From assembly GCF_001949145.1 (NCBI RefSeq), contig NW_019091402.1:1433050-1497049 (forward strand): a stretch of DNA of 64,000 nucleotides, read 5' to 3'. Below are positions 1-13,600 of the stretch, piece by piece. Position numbers and translations under genes: made by a program. The notes beneath the pieces were generated by a model. The model was not told the origin of the DNA. It saw nothing but the letters and a program-made list of their open reading frames with translations, and searched no databases. The stretch comes from Acanthaster planci. Lineage: Eukaryota > Echinodermata > Asteroidea > Valvatida > Acanthasteridae. The first letter of the stretch is position 1. Every line of letters starts with the position of its first letter.

Positions 1-1114
1 CAAAAGAGGAACAATAGGGGGTCCTCAGTTTGTGCACGCATCAGTTCTCCCAAGAGGAGAACTACATGCACAATGTGTATGTAAAAGTTCAGACCCCGCT
101 CTAACAAGTCCAGGATTTGTCAATTGCAGTGCCGGCAGTTGGGAAATTTCCTTCAAGATTACTTTTTGAAGACAGGGCAGCCTCAAACCACAAATATGCA
201 TGCGAGGTGTTGCACATGAGAACAATCCTGGCTGCGTCGGGCTGAATCAGGCCGGATTGTATGGGGGGTGTCTTTTATCAGACGCTTGCAAAAGAGATCA
301 AGCAAATATTACTATCATCCGTTTAATCCGCGCTTATGCAAAATGACCAGCACCTGTGTAACTGGCAGCCAGTCCCGTTGCCATTGGCAACAAATCCACC
401 GGAGAACTGGATCGCAATTGTATCCCAGAATATGTTCACCGCATATTGCCATTAATTCAAAGCATATGTACGTACAGTACATGTAACTCACCCTATGCCT
501 CAGTGACTTTACTGTGGGTGTCAGATAATTCGTTTGCACTGTAACATTTCAGACTAGACCATAAACTTGGCCATGCTAACATTTAATACATGTACCTGAG
601 GGACAGTGAGCAATAGATCACATCACAGCCAAGAGTCCCCTTGAGAAGTGATCACATGTGTGCATGTGTACTCCTGAGAGTCTGATGTACATGTAATCAC
701 CATGATCTGCCAGGGCAGGTGTGTACATAGTCGGTCTCCTTCTGATATCGTAATTAAAAAACAACATAACGGGGCACAGGCCCTCAAAAGCTATATATCA
801 GAGAATGACATCCAAACAACGGCTCAGATAATCATATGAAATGCAATATCCGGTATTGATCTGTGACTGATGATGTCCATGTCAAATGCTGACCAACTTA
901 TTAGTCGAAATATGTTTTTAGAAGACATGCACAGGCAGAAACAATCAACCCAAGTACTATCTGTGTAAAAAAACCCTAAAACAGTACAATGCAACTCCTT
1001 CGAATGAAACAATGATTGACAATCCTGTTTTTTTTCTACAAAAAGGATGAGCTAGGAGAACTTTTATTCACAACCACACTGTCACATGTAGGCCTACATG
1101 TCACATGTATGTCC

Positions 1115-1603
1115 CAGGGCTGAGTCAATCCGAATAATTCACTATTCAAATATTCAACATTTAATTCGATCGAATATCCGAATATTCGGTCGTACCAACC
1201 AGCAGATTGTTGATGAACAAACTACACACAAAATCAGTTGCAATAACACACACAATTGTACATAATGATCAATATAATAGCTTTTCACATCTAGGAGTAT
1301 CTCCAGCCATGATTTAACAAGATTTAAGAGATGAACAATACTTCTTGCCCTGTTGTAAATTTCTCATCCTTTTAAATTGTTTAACAAATAATTTACTTTT
1401 GGAATCATTGTAAGATTTCTGTCGCTTTCATTTGAATCTGCTTGAGACATGCCTCCATATGCAATTTTTCTCATTTAAAAACCAACGAAAATTTTCCCTT
1501 CCTTTTCATGAATTTTGCATTTGAATATTCAAATTCAAAAAATAATATTCAAATATTGATAATCAATTGAATATTCAGTTATTCAGATATCAGCACGGCC
1601 CTG
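1115..1603. repeat. GAATATTC-rich dispersed repeat, copy 1 (hAT-like ends)
   Basis: A 490-bp AT-rich element starting CAGGGCTGAGTC and ending TCAGCACGGCCCTG, so its ends form a short imperfect inverted repeat of the CAGGG type seen in hAT transposons. Both subterminal regions are full of GAATATTC and ATTCAAATAT words. An inverted copy lies at 19502-19923, and the interior (from the word GCAGATTGTTGATGAACAAA onwards) recurs near 45.83 kb. No transposase is encoded. The flanking 8-mers do not match, so no target duplication is claimed. Confidence 0.65.
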
Positions 1604-2786
1604 CCTCCCTCCCCCCAAAAAGTGGTAGTTTAAATTCTAATAGAGAGGGCAAATATTGGAAAGGGGGGGATAACATAACATCCCCCGCCCTTCCCTCTGG
1701 ATACATGATATATGTACAGTACATGTGCAGTGCACAAGCCCCCACATGCACCACTGTTGGCAGGCTTGAGCTGGAGCATAGCCCCAACAAGTGGGGTCAG
1801 TGCCCCTTGTATTCTTTGACCGGGACTTTAAGCTCCCCGTGGGTGGTGCAGGATACTTGTATTGATTTGTTCAGCTCTTTAAGGAAAAACTCAAGCAGAA
1901 ACTGAAAAAAAGAGAATGGTTTGTTCAGTGGAAATTCTGTCCAACTTTGTAGTGTAAGGAATAAGTCACAAACACGGCTTGTCGACATGCATTAAGGCTG
2001 AGGAGACATGAACATATGTAGATTGAAAAATGTGCCCATTTACATGTACCCTGTACCGTATATGATAAATAATATGGACCAATCTCAGTTCCCTGGTACC
2101 CAATTCCCTGGTAACCCCAAGGAGTCATCCAAAACTTTCACCTAGCGGCAGTGCTGTCTCAGCTCGTACATGTCAAGCCACCCAAACTGGGTTATTACTC
2201 AGTAATGAACGTTAGAGTCCGCCAGAACTCCTTACTGAGCGCGACTCTACGTGCTCCACGGCCGCAGCTGCTTGGGCTGAAAAACCAAGCTGTCGTTAAC
2301 TCCCCCAAGGCAAAGTCTTGGAAATTCAATACACGGTCAGCTCGATGAGAGGGAAGGGGGGGGAGGAGAGCAGGGGAGAAAAAAGGAACCAGTGCTCAGG
2401 AAACTTGGCGAGGAATGCCCCGAGTACTGAGTCAGATTAAAGCACGCCGTGACGATTTGCTTGTCGCCATGGTTCTATCCGGGGATGGAACCGGTGGCTC
2501 CGTTTCTCCTCGGTCTCCGGTGTGGAAACCGTATCTTCAATATGCCACTCAGATTGGAGATGGTGTTACATGTACTAAGGAGTACTTCTCGGGGGCACAG
2601 CTTGTCGCCATGGAAATCGACGGTTCTACCTCTGCTGCTCATGCTGTGTGGGACTGAGAATTCCTTGCAGTGACCAAAGATGATGTGAGGAGCACACTTT
2701 GTGCATGTACATGTACTGTTCATGACAAACAATGTATGAGTACCGGTATATAATATGTACACCACATGTTGCAGTTTAGCAAGTAC

Positions 2787-2950
2787 ACTCAACATGTACA
2801 AGTTCAACACTCAACATGTACATGTTCAACATTCAACATGTACATATTTAACATGTTCATGTTCAACATTGAACATGTACATGTTTAACATTCAACATAT
2901 ACATATTCAACATTGAACATGTACATGTTCAACATTCAACATGTACTGGT
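2787..2950. repeat. 22-bp palindromic minisatellite
   Basis: About seven head-to-tail units of about 22 bp follow the pattern ATTCAACATGTACATGTTCA plus AC. One unit is shortened to about 15 bp. Each unit is close to a perfect palindrome centred on CATGTACATG, so the array could form a run of small cruciforms. The core contains the TACATGTA-type word that is common across the left 40 kb, which suggests that the array grew from it. Confidence 0.85.
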
Positions 2951-5557
2951 ACATGAACCCTAACATGAAACTAGTACAGTACATGAAAATGCAAATTTAA
3001 AGCTGAACTGTTTCCAAGTTCCCTGCAAAGAATTCCAAATATTTCCATTTTCATTTCAAACCAAAACTGACTGATTGCAAAATACCGAGGTGCAGGTTAT
3101 CAACAGGACAATGCCTGTCATCGTTGCGAAGGTCGAAATACATGTATACCTATACATGTATACTTATCCTGTGATCACTCCGGTGAACACTTCCCATGAA
3201 GGGAGAGACACAGCCGAGACAAAACAAGGCAGTGACAGAGACTCCATCAACTCTAAATCTGCCTAAGCACAAAAGGGATGAAAGAATGAATTCAGGCATG
3301 AAAACTACTCGGCAAGGTATTGAAGGCAACTCAATCTATTATTCATACACAACTTAGGTTTCTTGGTTTCTCAGAAAGTTATTCTATTTTCGCATTTTTC
3401 TTTTCTTTTTTTCCACCACTCCAACTGACTGTGGGACTTTCACAAATGGAATATGACGTACATGTACTTGCTGAATGAACAGCATACAAGACAAGTTCGT
3501 GCTACCTAGTGTTAAACCAACAATTTGAAGGGTTTAATCATCCTGTCACATTTAATTAAACACAATTAATTTGTAGTGATTGCGCGGTGTAAGGTAAGGA
3601 TTGAAGCAGTTAACACGATTAATGTGCATGCATGGAACATTATCCGTTTTCTGTCACCTGTATTTTAATTACATGTTGTGTGAGTGAACAGATTTCACGT
3701 ACATCATGCAGACTAGTCAATAAGAAAAGAGAATTAAACTTTTAAAAAAATTGTTTTTTCGCTTTGCAAACAATTTTGCCACTGGTAACATGCATACATG
3801 TACATGTACATTTTTAAGCTTCAAATATCTGCACAAGATATTATTGCACCAGTTACAAATGACATTCAGATATAAATAGGGAATCATTCCCCGTGCTTCG
3901 TGGTTCACATTTGGGTCTTACTTTGAACTACGGCAACATGTTTGCCATCTTTACAAAATTCTCACACTGGCTTGAAACCCAGAATTGCAGAGCTGACAGT
4001 CGCTTTCTTTTTCGCCCGGCAATTCTGCAGATCATTTTGAGGGGGAGTAAGGGTTCGGGCGCTTGACATTTCGGTAAAGTCACACTGTATACCCCCAGCG
4101 CGGCCCACAGCAAAATGTCAGCACGCTTGCCCCAACATATGAACAGAAATGCCCAGCCATGCCATTCCCTTCACAAACAATCCCTCCCGCTATTCAGTGA
4201 GAGGGCTTTGCCCTTTCCTCGCGAACCCAACGCTCCTAAATGACTCCGACGTGTCGGCAGGCAAGGCTGTAATGAAGACATTTGGAACTTTTCTTTCGGC
4301 TTGTCAAAATGGTCGACTCGACCTACATGTACTACCTGTGGCACAGGAGATGAGTCCATGCCAACCCCCCCCAACTCCCCCCCCGACAGAATTTGACATA
4401 GTCGTCTTTGCTGCCACAGCTCGGCGAAGCTAGCAAGCGGCAAATAGCCTTCAAAATTTATGGCCCCCACGTGCTCTAAACGGATTAATAAATTCCTCAT
4501 TGATTGCGCTTCCTTGTTTAAAGTGTAATGCTTATCAGCCAGCCGGTGCTCTTTTATTGATAAAAGAATCAAGTCAAGCAGATAAATGTGGTCGCCTCGT
4601 AGGCAATAACGGGCACATCAGACTCAGGCCAAAAAAAAAAGAGGTGAGATGACGAATCTGCCGACAGGCTGCGGTAGTCCACCAGATTAAACCCATCAAT
4701 AATGAAAGAAAAGAAAAAAAAAGGGGGACGGATTTATTTGGACTCGATGAATTTTAGAGATTGGGTGGACGGCTTCAGCCTCTCAGAATGTACAATGTAC
4801 TCGCGCATATACGTGTACGGATTTCAATAAAAAAAAATAAAACTTGGACGGAACAGGAATCCTGACCACATTTAGAATCAAAGCACACGTACATGCATGT
4901 GTGTACAAACAAGAACCAACACAAGTTGGGAAACAAGCTACATGTATTGTACCAGTACGTGTACATGTATGTGTACCTAAGTGAACAGTAACGGTACAAA
5001 TGCATGCGTGGGCTGGGCATTTTAAATACACGGAGAAATTCACACTCAGTCCAGGGAAATGCATTACGGGTTACGCTGCCCACACACGACATGCTGGGAT
5101 CCATCTTAAATATACATGTACCAGAGAGGCAGGAAATCATAATCAAATTATGCAAAAATGCAACACAATCTGGGAAGAAATCCACAGAGATCTTGATTAC
5201 CTATGAGAAAGGCAATGGCTACTGGTACATGCATACTGTTCCATGATAATACGCAGCACACTGCACACTTAACGATTTTAATGTCTGCACGGCATGCATT
5301 CTGGGATGCGTATACATACACGTACCGATACTAGTACATGTGCATGAAACCTAACAGCCCAGAATACAACAATGTACTACTTAGTAGACAAATGTGGCAT
5401 ACAGCGTTGTCCCTTGTACGAGGACATGACCTTATTCTTCTCTTAAACCATAAAATACAGTAGATAAGACAATGTACCATACATTGCTCTGGCTCTATGA
5501 ATGCACAACTTTATTGTTCTCTGTACGAGTAACAATCGATGGTGCCCTAGCCAGAAG

Positions 5558-5891
5558 TAGTAATTTGTAAATTAATTTTGGATTTTTGCCCCGCCCGATG
5601 TGTCTTTTAACACTGTATACTCAGTGTATGCCCCCAAAGGCTTGTGAAAAAACCACAAACGTACACGGGGGGGGTAGGACTCGAACCCACGCCCTCCTGC
5701 TTACTAGTGCAGATGTCTCAACCACTCGACCACAGAGCTTACTGGTGTCGGCTGGCTGGTTCGAATCAGATGTACATGTAGCAGTGGGTACCGCGAACAA
5801 CTATTTCAAAGATGGATTTGCGCCGGGGAGAAAATCCAAAATTAATTTACATCTCCCTGCCACAAATCCATCTTTGAAATAGTAATTTGTA
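5558..5891 (-). mobile_element. tRNA-derived SINE-like insertion with 12-bp flanking direct repeats
   Basis: A 310-bp insert (5570-5879) is flanked by the direct repeat TAGTAATTTGTA at 5558-5569 and 5880-5891, as expected for a retroposon target duplication. Read on the minus strand, 5742 to 5667 resembles a class II tRNA: an A-box-like TGGTCGAGTGG, a CTGC/GCAG stem and a B-box GGTTCGAGTCC. The acceptor stem does not pair, so this is not a functional tRNA gene. A second B-box-like GGTTCGAATCA lies on the plus strand at about 5759. Internal inverted repeats (5568-5588 with 5834-5855; 5801-5821 with 5861-5881) suggest a composite or rearranged SINE. Confidence 0.6.
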
Positions 5892-6923
5892 GTCGGTCCT
5901 TCAGGCTCAGAATACTGCTTAGTATTTTAAAGTACTGAGTACTGCAAGCCAAATTTTATGCAGAACTGTTAGGGTTAAAGGGTACATGAACATGTAAAGT
6001 GTAAGCCCCTACACGGTAATCTTTCCTATTTGAAAGGCAGCGTAAAACTTCATGAAGCACAAGAACTCGCGTTGGAGTTTTAAAAAAAAGAGAAGCAAAG
6101 CTAATTCTTTCCATTTTTTTTTCCTCTTTGATTCAAATCAGGTACTGATGGCGGAAGCGGCTCTATAGATTTGTCCAAACATGGGAAGGGGGGGGGGACT
6201 GGGAAGGCTGCAAAGGTCCTTAGGGTGAGAGGTGTGCTGCTCGTGCCCACACTGGGAAATGAGGTCCGTGTGATGATCGCCTCAAAGGACATCAGGCGAT
6301 ATCACAAGCACACATGCACATCATATGGGCGGAGGAGGTTATAGTACAGTATCTCATTCTGGCAATGGTGTTGATTAGAATTCTGATAATTCAAAGATGC
6401 CAAGATGGAGGTTAACTGAACATGAATTTAATTTGGTTGTAATTCAGTCAAGTAAAGATCCATTAATTTTTTCCAATGTGGCATACCATCATGTATGACT
6501 CAGGCAAGGAGGCACAAGATTGCTATCAGGAGATACATACATGTATAATGCAGAACATGTTGTCACAGTTTACCGGTACATTCTTGTTCTGTAAAGTACA
6601 ATTACACATACCAAGTGAAGTTTAACTTTTAAGTTGAACAGCCACATGTACCAGTGCAACTGTGTACCGGTGTGAATACCGGTACCTTGCCATCAGTTAA
6701 ACCTTTAAATCTCAATCGCTTTACGGGTGCTTGTACTATAGCGCATGCACGCACATCTCTGTCATGTATTCATTGGACTGAAATGAGTTTTTAAAAATGG
6801 CTGCATGCATTCCTTCCAAATTGACTTGATCTGAGAGCAGTATCTTAACCCTAAAGGCTCATGAGACTTTTTTCTTTGTTTCATCAACATGTACAATTCT
6901 GAATGTCAAGTCTTCATGTGCAA

Positions 6924-6952
6924 TCTACATGTACATGTACATGTACATGTAT
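6924..6952. repeat. (TACATG)n hexamer array
   Basis: Four uninterrupted TACATG units plus TA, running into TATGTATG. This is one of the longest examples of the 6-bp-period arrays found across the left 40 kb. Others lie near 22.14-22.17, 24.18-24.20, 30.86 and 34.25-34.32 kb. Confidence 0.85.
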
Positions 6953-8381
6953 GTATGTGCACGTACATATAAGCCTCACTGTCATGAAGTACATGTACAT
7001 GTACTGCAGTACCGTACTCATATTTTGTTGACAGAAACTACACTAAGTATGAAGCACCACACCTGTAGGCCTACAGAGTTTGAATGCATTCAACACAACA
7101 AAAAGGACCTTCATATATCACAATTATGTGAAATCCTATTTTAGAGTAATAGAAATAGGTAACATTAGAATTTATTGCAAGGTGAAATGGATGAAGAAAT
7201 GACAGTCAAATTAGCACTGGCAGTGGGCAGAAAAGGCAACTCTAGTCTTAACAGCTACTTGTACCAAATATTATTGTTACACAACCTTCCACAGCCCGCA
7301 TTACTCCATGAGTACCTGGTGCCTGCACTTCTTCAGGGACCCAGACATCCAGGACCCAGATCTAATCTGACTGAGGCTGGAGCTCCATTGATGGACCTGA
7401 ATTCTTGGGGCTGATTGCAAAGGCCGGGCGACGACAAAACGCTAACAAATGCCTGCCCCCACTGAGTACATGTACTGTCTCCCCATCTTTGCTCATTTTG
7501 TTAGCGGGCCTGGACCTCCATTGTCCAATGCCACAAAAGAGGGGATTGGGAGACGACGGAAGGGAATTGGCAACATGGTAATGTATAGGGCCAAATTACA
7601 CGGTTGACTTCAAATAAGACTGTCCACTTCTGTTGATGACCCAGCACACAAGCTTTGTATGGACACAGTTAGAACGCTAAGCCTTGGTGTCAAGAAACCC
7701 GGGCTGCAAGGATTTCAAGGAGATGAGCTACAAACTCCAAGGACGAATGTCACTTAAAAAAAGTTCGCATATGTAACACAAAAATCAATGTACATGTACC
7801 GTGTATGTTTCCAAACTGAGTAACGACTTTGTAAAACTTAATGAAATGAAAACAAGCAATCTCTGAGACGGCCATTTTTGCCTAGCTAATAACACTGGAC
7901 TGGTCCAGGATTTTAAGGCAGACACCTACACTTGATTGGTAAGACAGACATCAACTATATGCACATGTACCCAGGGAGGAAACAGGAAAAGAATTCAAGT
8001 GGGTTTTTTTACATTTGTACTCTGCAGATTAATCCAATGTCTCAAAAGATCCTAAGTCATTCAGAAATGCTAATTTTAACCAATTCTCAATTTTACTTGA
8101 TACAAAAAAAAAGAAAGAAAGCAAGAATGCAGAGTTCCGATGCCCCACAGAAAAACAACCTCCATCCTACAACTTCAACACCTGGTTCCAAAGAACTTGA
8201 GTACACCCCCATTCCTTTTACTAACATTCTTGTTTTACAACTTGGGGGTGGGGGCTTGGGGGAAGAGAACCAAAACTACCATGAGGTTGAGGCTTTTTTT
8301 TTCGTTACAATGCACTGTGTTCCAGAACTGTACTTTCCACCAACTTTCCCGATATCAGAGTGTTCAAATTCAAGCCACCAC

Positions 8382-8585
8382 CTGGGCCAGTTTCATAGAG
8401 CTGCTTGAGTACAAACTCTGCTTAAGCGTGAAAAAAAAAACCTTACTTAAAAACAATGGTTACCAGTTCAAATACAATCCCAAAATAACACACATCACAT
8501 GGAGTTTTGGCTGGCTACCTGATTTATCAAGCAAGGTTTTCTTGCACTTATTTTAGGCTTAAGCAGCTCTATGAAATGGGCCCAG
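8382..8585. mobile_element. MITE with CTGGGCC termini
   Basis: A 204-bp element with long imperfect terminal inverted repeats. The left arm reads CTGGGCCAGTTTCATAGAGC and on through TGCTT. The right arm is its complement, running from GGCTTAAGCAGCTCTATGAA to GGGCCCAG. It encodes no protein. Confidence 0.7.
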
Positions 8586-10493
8586 CTGGTTACCCTCCCT
8601 TGGCTGTTTCATCAAACAGATGAAAACAGCCAACAATGGCTGAAATTTTTTGAAAATGAAATTCACTTTACATAATTTTTTCTCTCTTTCTCCCTATTTT
8701 TTGGCTTTGCTTTAGAAGAGCCTACGTGTACCACATTTCTGGATTCCTTGAAGTCTTTAGAAATTTGAATGAAATGCAAACAGCTATACAACCACCGAGC
8801 TGTACATGTACAGCACACTGTCACTCGCGACCCGCGTGTCAAAATGTTCATTCCACATTTGACCACGATATGGAGTCATTGAGAGTAATCTGGGTGCCTC
8901 TACATGTATTACAAAAGCCCGCAATCGTGTTTGGAGACTTTGAGAAAATGACTCTCAGAAATTCTGGAATGTTTCCTATGCACATGCACGCGCCATTCAG
9001 AGTTTGCTCATTGACTGGCTGTCTGACCGGCTGTCCTCTATCAGTCTATATGTTCACTGTACAGCTCACTCAAAAGTGACACATCCAACGCCCTGCACTG
9101 ATTATAGAGCAAGGAACAGTATGCACTGAGTTACTGCACATGTGCATGTTCCAGTACATGTAACTTAAAGAAAATATAAATGTTTCGAAGAAACTGCTAC
9201 ACTGTTGCTCCTTATACCTGCGATAACATCACAGTTTAGCTCATGAATGTGAATCTAATCAGCATAATAAAGTCCAAACAGCACTGAAATAAACTCAGAA
9301 ACAGCTGCATGTATATCAAGATTGGAATGTGGGCGCACCGGTACGCCCATGGACGGTACATGTACCTGGGCTCAAAGAGGCAATTTCAGGGTTTCCTTCC
9401 TCATACAGTATTTGAAACACGAATTCTACTTACTGCATGAACCCTTTAAAGGATTTTATTTCCTATTAATTGTAAGGTAGGCTGACAGTCACAGGTATTA
9501 AGATGTACATGTAAGATAAAAGCAACTGCGCCCACTCTCCCCCAAGTACTGCTGTGTCGGTATCTGCCCAGTAATCTAAATCCTATTAATACCAGATAAA
9601 CGAAGCAGGTGACCATTATCATCAATAGCACACCATCCTTGTCCTTCTGGGCATTTGCTGTGTGTGTGGGATTGTGTCCGTTCGTAAACAGGGAAACCTA
9701 GCCATATTTGACACCTGACCCTTGTATGCATATTACGATATAGACTGGCTTTCCTTAGTTTTCTGTTCTGCTAGAATTTTCGTTTATCATTGAATGCAAC
9801 AGAACAGGAATCAGTTTGGGAAAAAAGTGAAAAGTAAATCTCTTCTGAGCTCAAGCAATCATTTAAATGCTTTGGCAGTGTGTGGCATTTGGCTGGTAAC
9901 CCTAATCAGTGGTAATTGTGTGGCCAAACTCTTTCCGCTACCACTACAGCCATGCAGTCTTGTAAGTGCTCAATTCCTGGTCAGTTCACAATTACGATGT
10001 TAGCTTTAATTTCTCTCATTCCCATGAAATGATGACACCATTATTCGAATGCCATCTGGGGACGGTGAAATGAAAGATTCAAATCCAGGCCACATACCGG
10101 CAGTGATATAAACTTGTAAGAACTTGACAACAAAAAGGTCCCAGGTCAAAACAATGTCATTCTGAGATGTTTGCATATTCACGTTTACATGTACAGTAGG
10201 TACATTGTACATGTACTGGTGAATTCACATCATGGATTCCCACAGTAAAACAGAATGCACAAAAACTCCTGTGCGTTCATTTTAACATCTCAGCAATACT
10301 TCCAATCACACAACTACAATCGCCAAAATTTTGTCTTCTTCGCACGCACCGCGAGCAACGTTTCTCAAGTAATGGTGACGTCGAAGAAGTTTAGTCCGGA
10401 CATGCCGGAAGGCATTCCCAATGTTATGACAATTACGATGTACATTGTACATGTATCTGTGCTGTGTAATTGACACTTGATTTCATCCAAGTC

Positions 10494-10665
10494 TAGCGGT
10501 TTTCACGTGATGTCACTTGACCGGCAAACGCAGCTCAAGAGGCACTCCCAGTCCTTAGTGGTATGTGCATTTTCGAATCTGCGTCCATCAGTTGGCAATT
10601 TCATGTACACCAGAATACCAGTATATATTGAATGCTGCCAGTCAAAAATCATGTGACTGAAAACC
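10494..10665. mobile_element. Possible small fold-back element
   Basis: Imperfect inverted repeats of about 30 bp bound 170 bp. The left arm GGTTTTCACGTGA...CTTGACCGGCA is mirrored by the complement of CTGCCAGTCAAAAATCATGTGACTGAAAACC at the right. There is no second copy in the window and no clear target duplication, so this call is tentative. Confidence 0.35.
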
Positions 10666-13600
10666 TCTACTTACATGTATATAAATTCCTATAACAATTT
10701 ATGTAATAGACAACCGATGACATCTGACTAACATACATTGTGCCGGTACAGTACATGTAGAATCTATGTATTTTGTACGGTCCCTGGATTTAACTGCACT
10801 GTCCCAAAACCAACGGTATGAGGGTACCTGCATCACCAAGACTTGTTTTCCAGGAAAACATACACATGCTGACAAAACTTGACAAATAACAACATAATCC
10901 TGCACCGAGATGGAAATAATTAACATCCACTCGGGCAGTAAAGCCTGTAACCAATGTTACTGGAAACGTTGCGGGCACAGGCCATTGAGTATGTACATGT
11001 ACGACACAGAACGCTGCCTTACATGTACATGCCTTACTGAAAGATCAGGAACAGGCTAGAGCTGATCTGTATCTTGTGACAGCCAAAACTGAAAATTCCC
11101 ACCGCCACAGGGAAAGTGGCTTTCTAAGCAAAAGTCAATACCAGATTACGTGAGTGAACTTAGAGTCGGGGTTTGGGAGCAGTGGAGGGCCCGGGTGCAT
11201 TCACGGTTCACTGAAGGTAAATTTAAAGAAACCACTGTGAAAATATCCATCTTTGTCAATCACATGAAACTGAATTTGCTGCCAAACATTCATATACATG
11301 TAAGTGAACAATGTTCACTTATTGTACACATCAAAATGAAAACTGCACAATCTGCACTACAAAAAGTGGCAGTAAGTAAATTTGTGAGGGAAGTACCTGA
11401 CCAGTAATCACTGCACACTGAACATGCAGACATGCACCAGTATTGCCCCTACTTTCAAAACGAGAAATTTGGTTGATCTGATGCTGGCAATTTGGTGAAA
11501 TCGTATTGACCCAATCTACTGACATCAGCCCAATGACGATGATCTCTTTGGGGCCAAATTTATCCAAACTGCTTTTTTCATTTTCTCTGAGAAGAAAAGG
11601 AAAGTTCACTCAACTTAAGTTTTTCTGGCTTCAAAGGTATAAAAAAAATATATGAATGTAAACAGTGTGGTGCTCGGTACACTCCAGCACATGTACAGCT
11701 GTTTCCCTCCTTTTTTTCTTTTCATGAAAGGACAAATTTCAGGTGAATAAAAAAATCCTTAATTACATTCCACTTGAGGACTTGACAGTACTGTTCAGGC
11801 AGTTTGAGTTACATGCATGCACATGCACATGTACAAGCACATACAAACTGGTGTTTGCTTTCATGCAGCGTATATGTACAGTGCACTGTAATTAATCGAC
11901 CTTCCAACTTATGAATTCTGTTTTTAAGCAGAGACCAATTTAAAATACAATTTTCTTTAAAGTTGATGTTTGCATTTCAGTGAAATTTTTCACCTTGTGA
12001 AAATGGTAACAATATGGAGTTCATGTACCTCACCTAAGTGTTTGTCTTCCAATCATAACTGTCATCATCCTCACAAGCCAACACATGCCTTGGAGATGAA
12101 TCAACCAAAGAAACTGCTCAAAATTGTTTAAGCAGCCGGGTATCTGTCCACAGCTAACATTCATCTTCACCCTGACTCCCTAGGGTGTGTTGCAAAATCA
12201 TATTAAAATTGGAGGATTCAGGACTGCTAGGGTTAATCAAGGAATAGCCCTCGATGCGTTTTTCATCTCCATATCATTGATGGACTGCAGACTACCGCAT
12301 TATAAAACAATGAAGAGCAACTGAAGAAAAATTCCAACAATGAAAGAAGATAAAAGCCTAAAAGATATGAACCCTACATTTCAATAATAGGTTTTGCCCA
12401 AGCGCGTCAATTTACACATCGTAAGGAAAAACACAAAGGCATCATACACGTACTGTAGCAAAACACTGCACAGTGGAAATTAAAAAACTGGAAAATCTGT
12501 AATACCCCAAGAGCTCGGCGTAACTTAAAAAATTACCGACCACCTCGAAAACAATCCCGCATCTTTAGAAAAAACCAACTGAAGTGGCCACTTACCCCAT
12601 CTTCTTCGTTGTTCATATTTTTCCTGATGACCATCAATGACCATCCCATGGGCAACTGGAAATGACCGGAGATATCCAAGGATGGGGAAGTACTCTGTCC
12701 GCTGGACAAGCAAGACCCACAACAACTCCACCTGGCACGTGGATATCAATCCTTAAATGTACATGTACCGTATATCTAGTCCAGTGCCTCCGAAAAATGC
12801 ACTTTTGAAGGGGCCATTCTAAATGATCTTGTACTTTCCATGCTTGGAGTGTATTCAAGAATTGTACTCTGTCAGGTCCCAGGCCAAATGAACACTGAGT
12901 ATTTATTACAAAAGAAAAAAGTTTCTAGAGAAATGATCTGCTGGTTCCAAGAATCAATGACGTTTTTGCAGCCCAGACGTGTGCTCAAGGATGTCAAGCA
13001 AATGGGCAAAGTCATTCCCACTGGACAGACCTGATCCAGCGTGAAACATTTCTTGACTGGATCAGCTACACGATGGCCCTGAACCGCAGAGAGCAAGGAC
13101 CTGATGCAACTGCCCACGCAACCGTACCATCCCCTGGTCGGAAGTACAATGGAGAAAATTTTTCTGGCTTCTGACGCAGTCAGTGCAAACACACAGTGAA
13201 ACCTGAAGACCCCGGCCACGTACGGTCTCCCTACCTGTACCTGTGGCCTCTCCTGACAACAGCACACAAGGATTTAACAGTAACACACACACACACACAA
13301 GCTGAGCTCCCTAGCAGAATCGCATCTCCGATCAAGCGACCGTAGTCAGCACCCTTATCACGTCGCCATGACAACCGGACATTTCTGAACACTGAGCCAG
13401 GAAGTGGTTTCTACAGGCCCAGTCAAATTCAAGGCTCAGTGGGCCCGAGAGCCAAAGCAAGCACAGAGAAGCAGGAGGGGGGGGTTGGGCCGTACTGAAG
13501 TGACGGACGATACAATTCTGAGTGCATGCAGATGCTGATGCTGTCTTGCTGACCCAAACAGCTCACTGTAAAGTAATGTTGAGGCAGGTGGTAAGAGGAC

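Noticed and set aside
1107-1611. An 8-bp target duplication around the GAATATTC-rich element
   Set aside because: The flanking 8-mers GTATGTCC and CCTCCCTC do not match.
2415-2657. An 80-codon plus-strand frame in a GC-richer patch
   Set aside because: Contains an internal direct repeat (CTTGTCGCCATGG twice) and has no recognisable domain or splice partner.
4171-4572. A 133-codon minus-strand open frame
   Set aside because: No family resemblance, no supporting splice context, and an equally open 94-codon frame on the opposite strand.
5667-5742. A tRNA gene on the minus strand
   Set aside because: A- and B-boxes are present, but the acceptor stem does not pair and the anticodon loop is irregular. 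It sits inside a SINE-like insertion.
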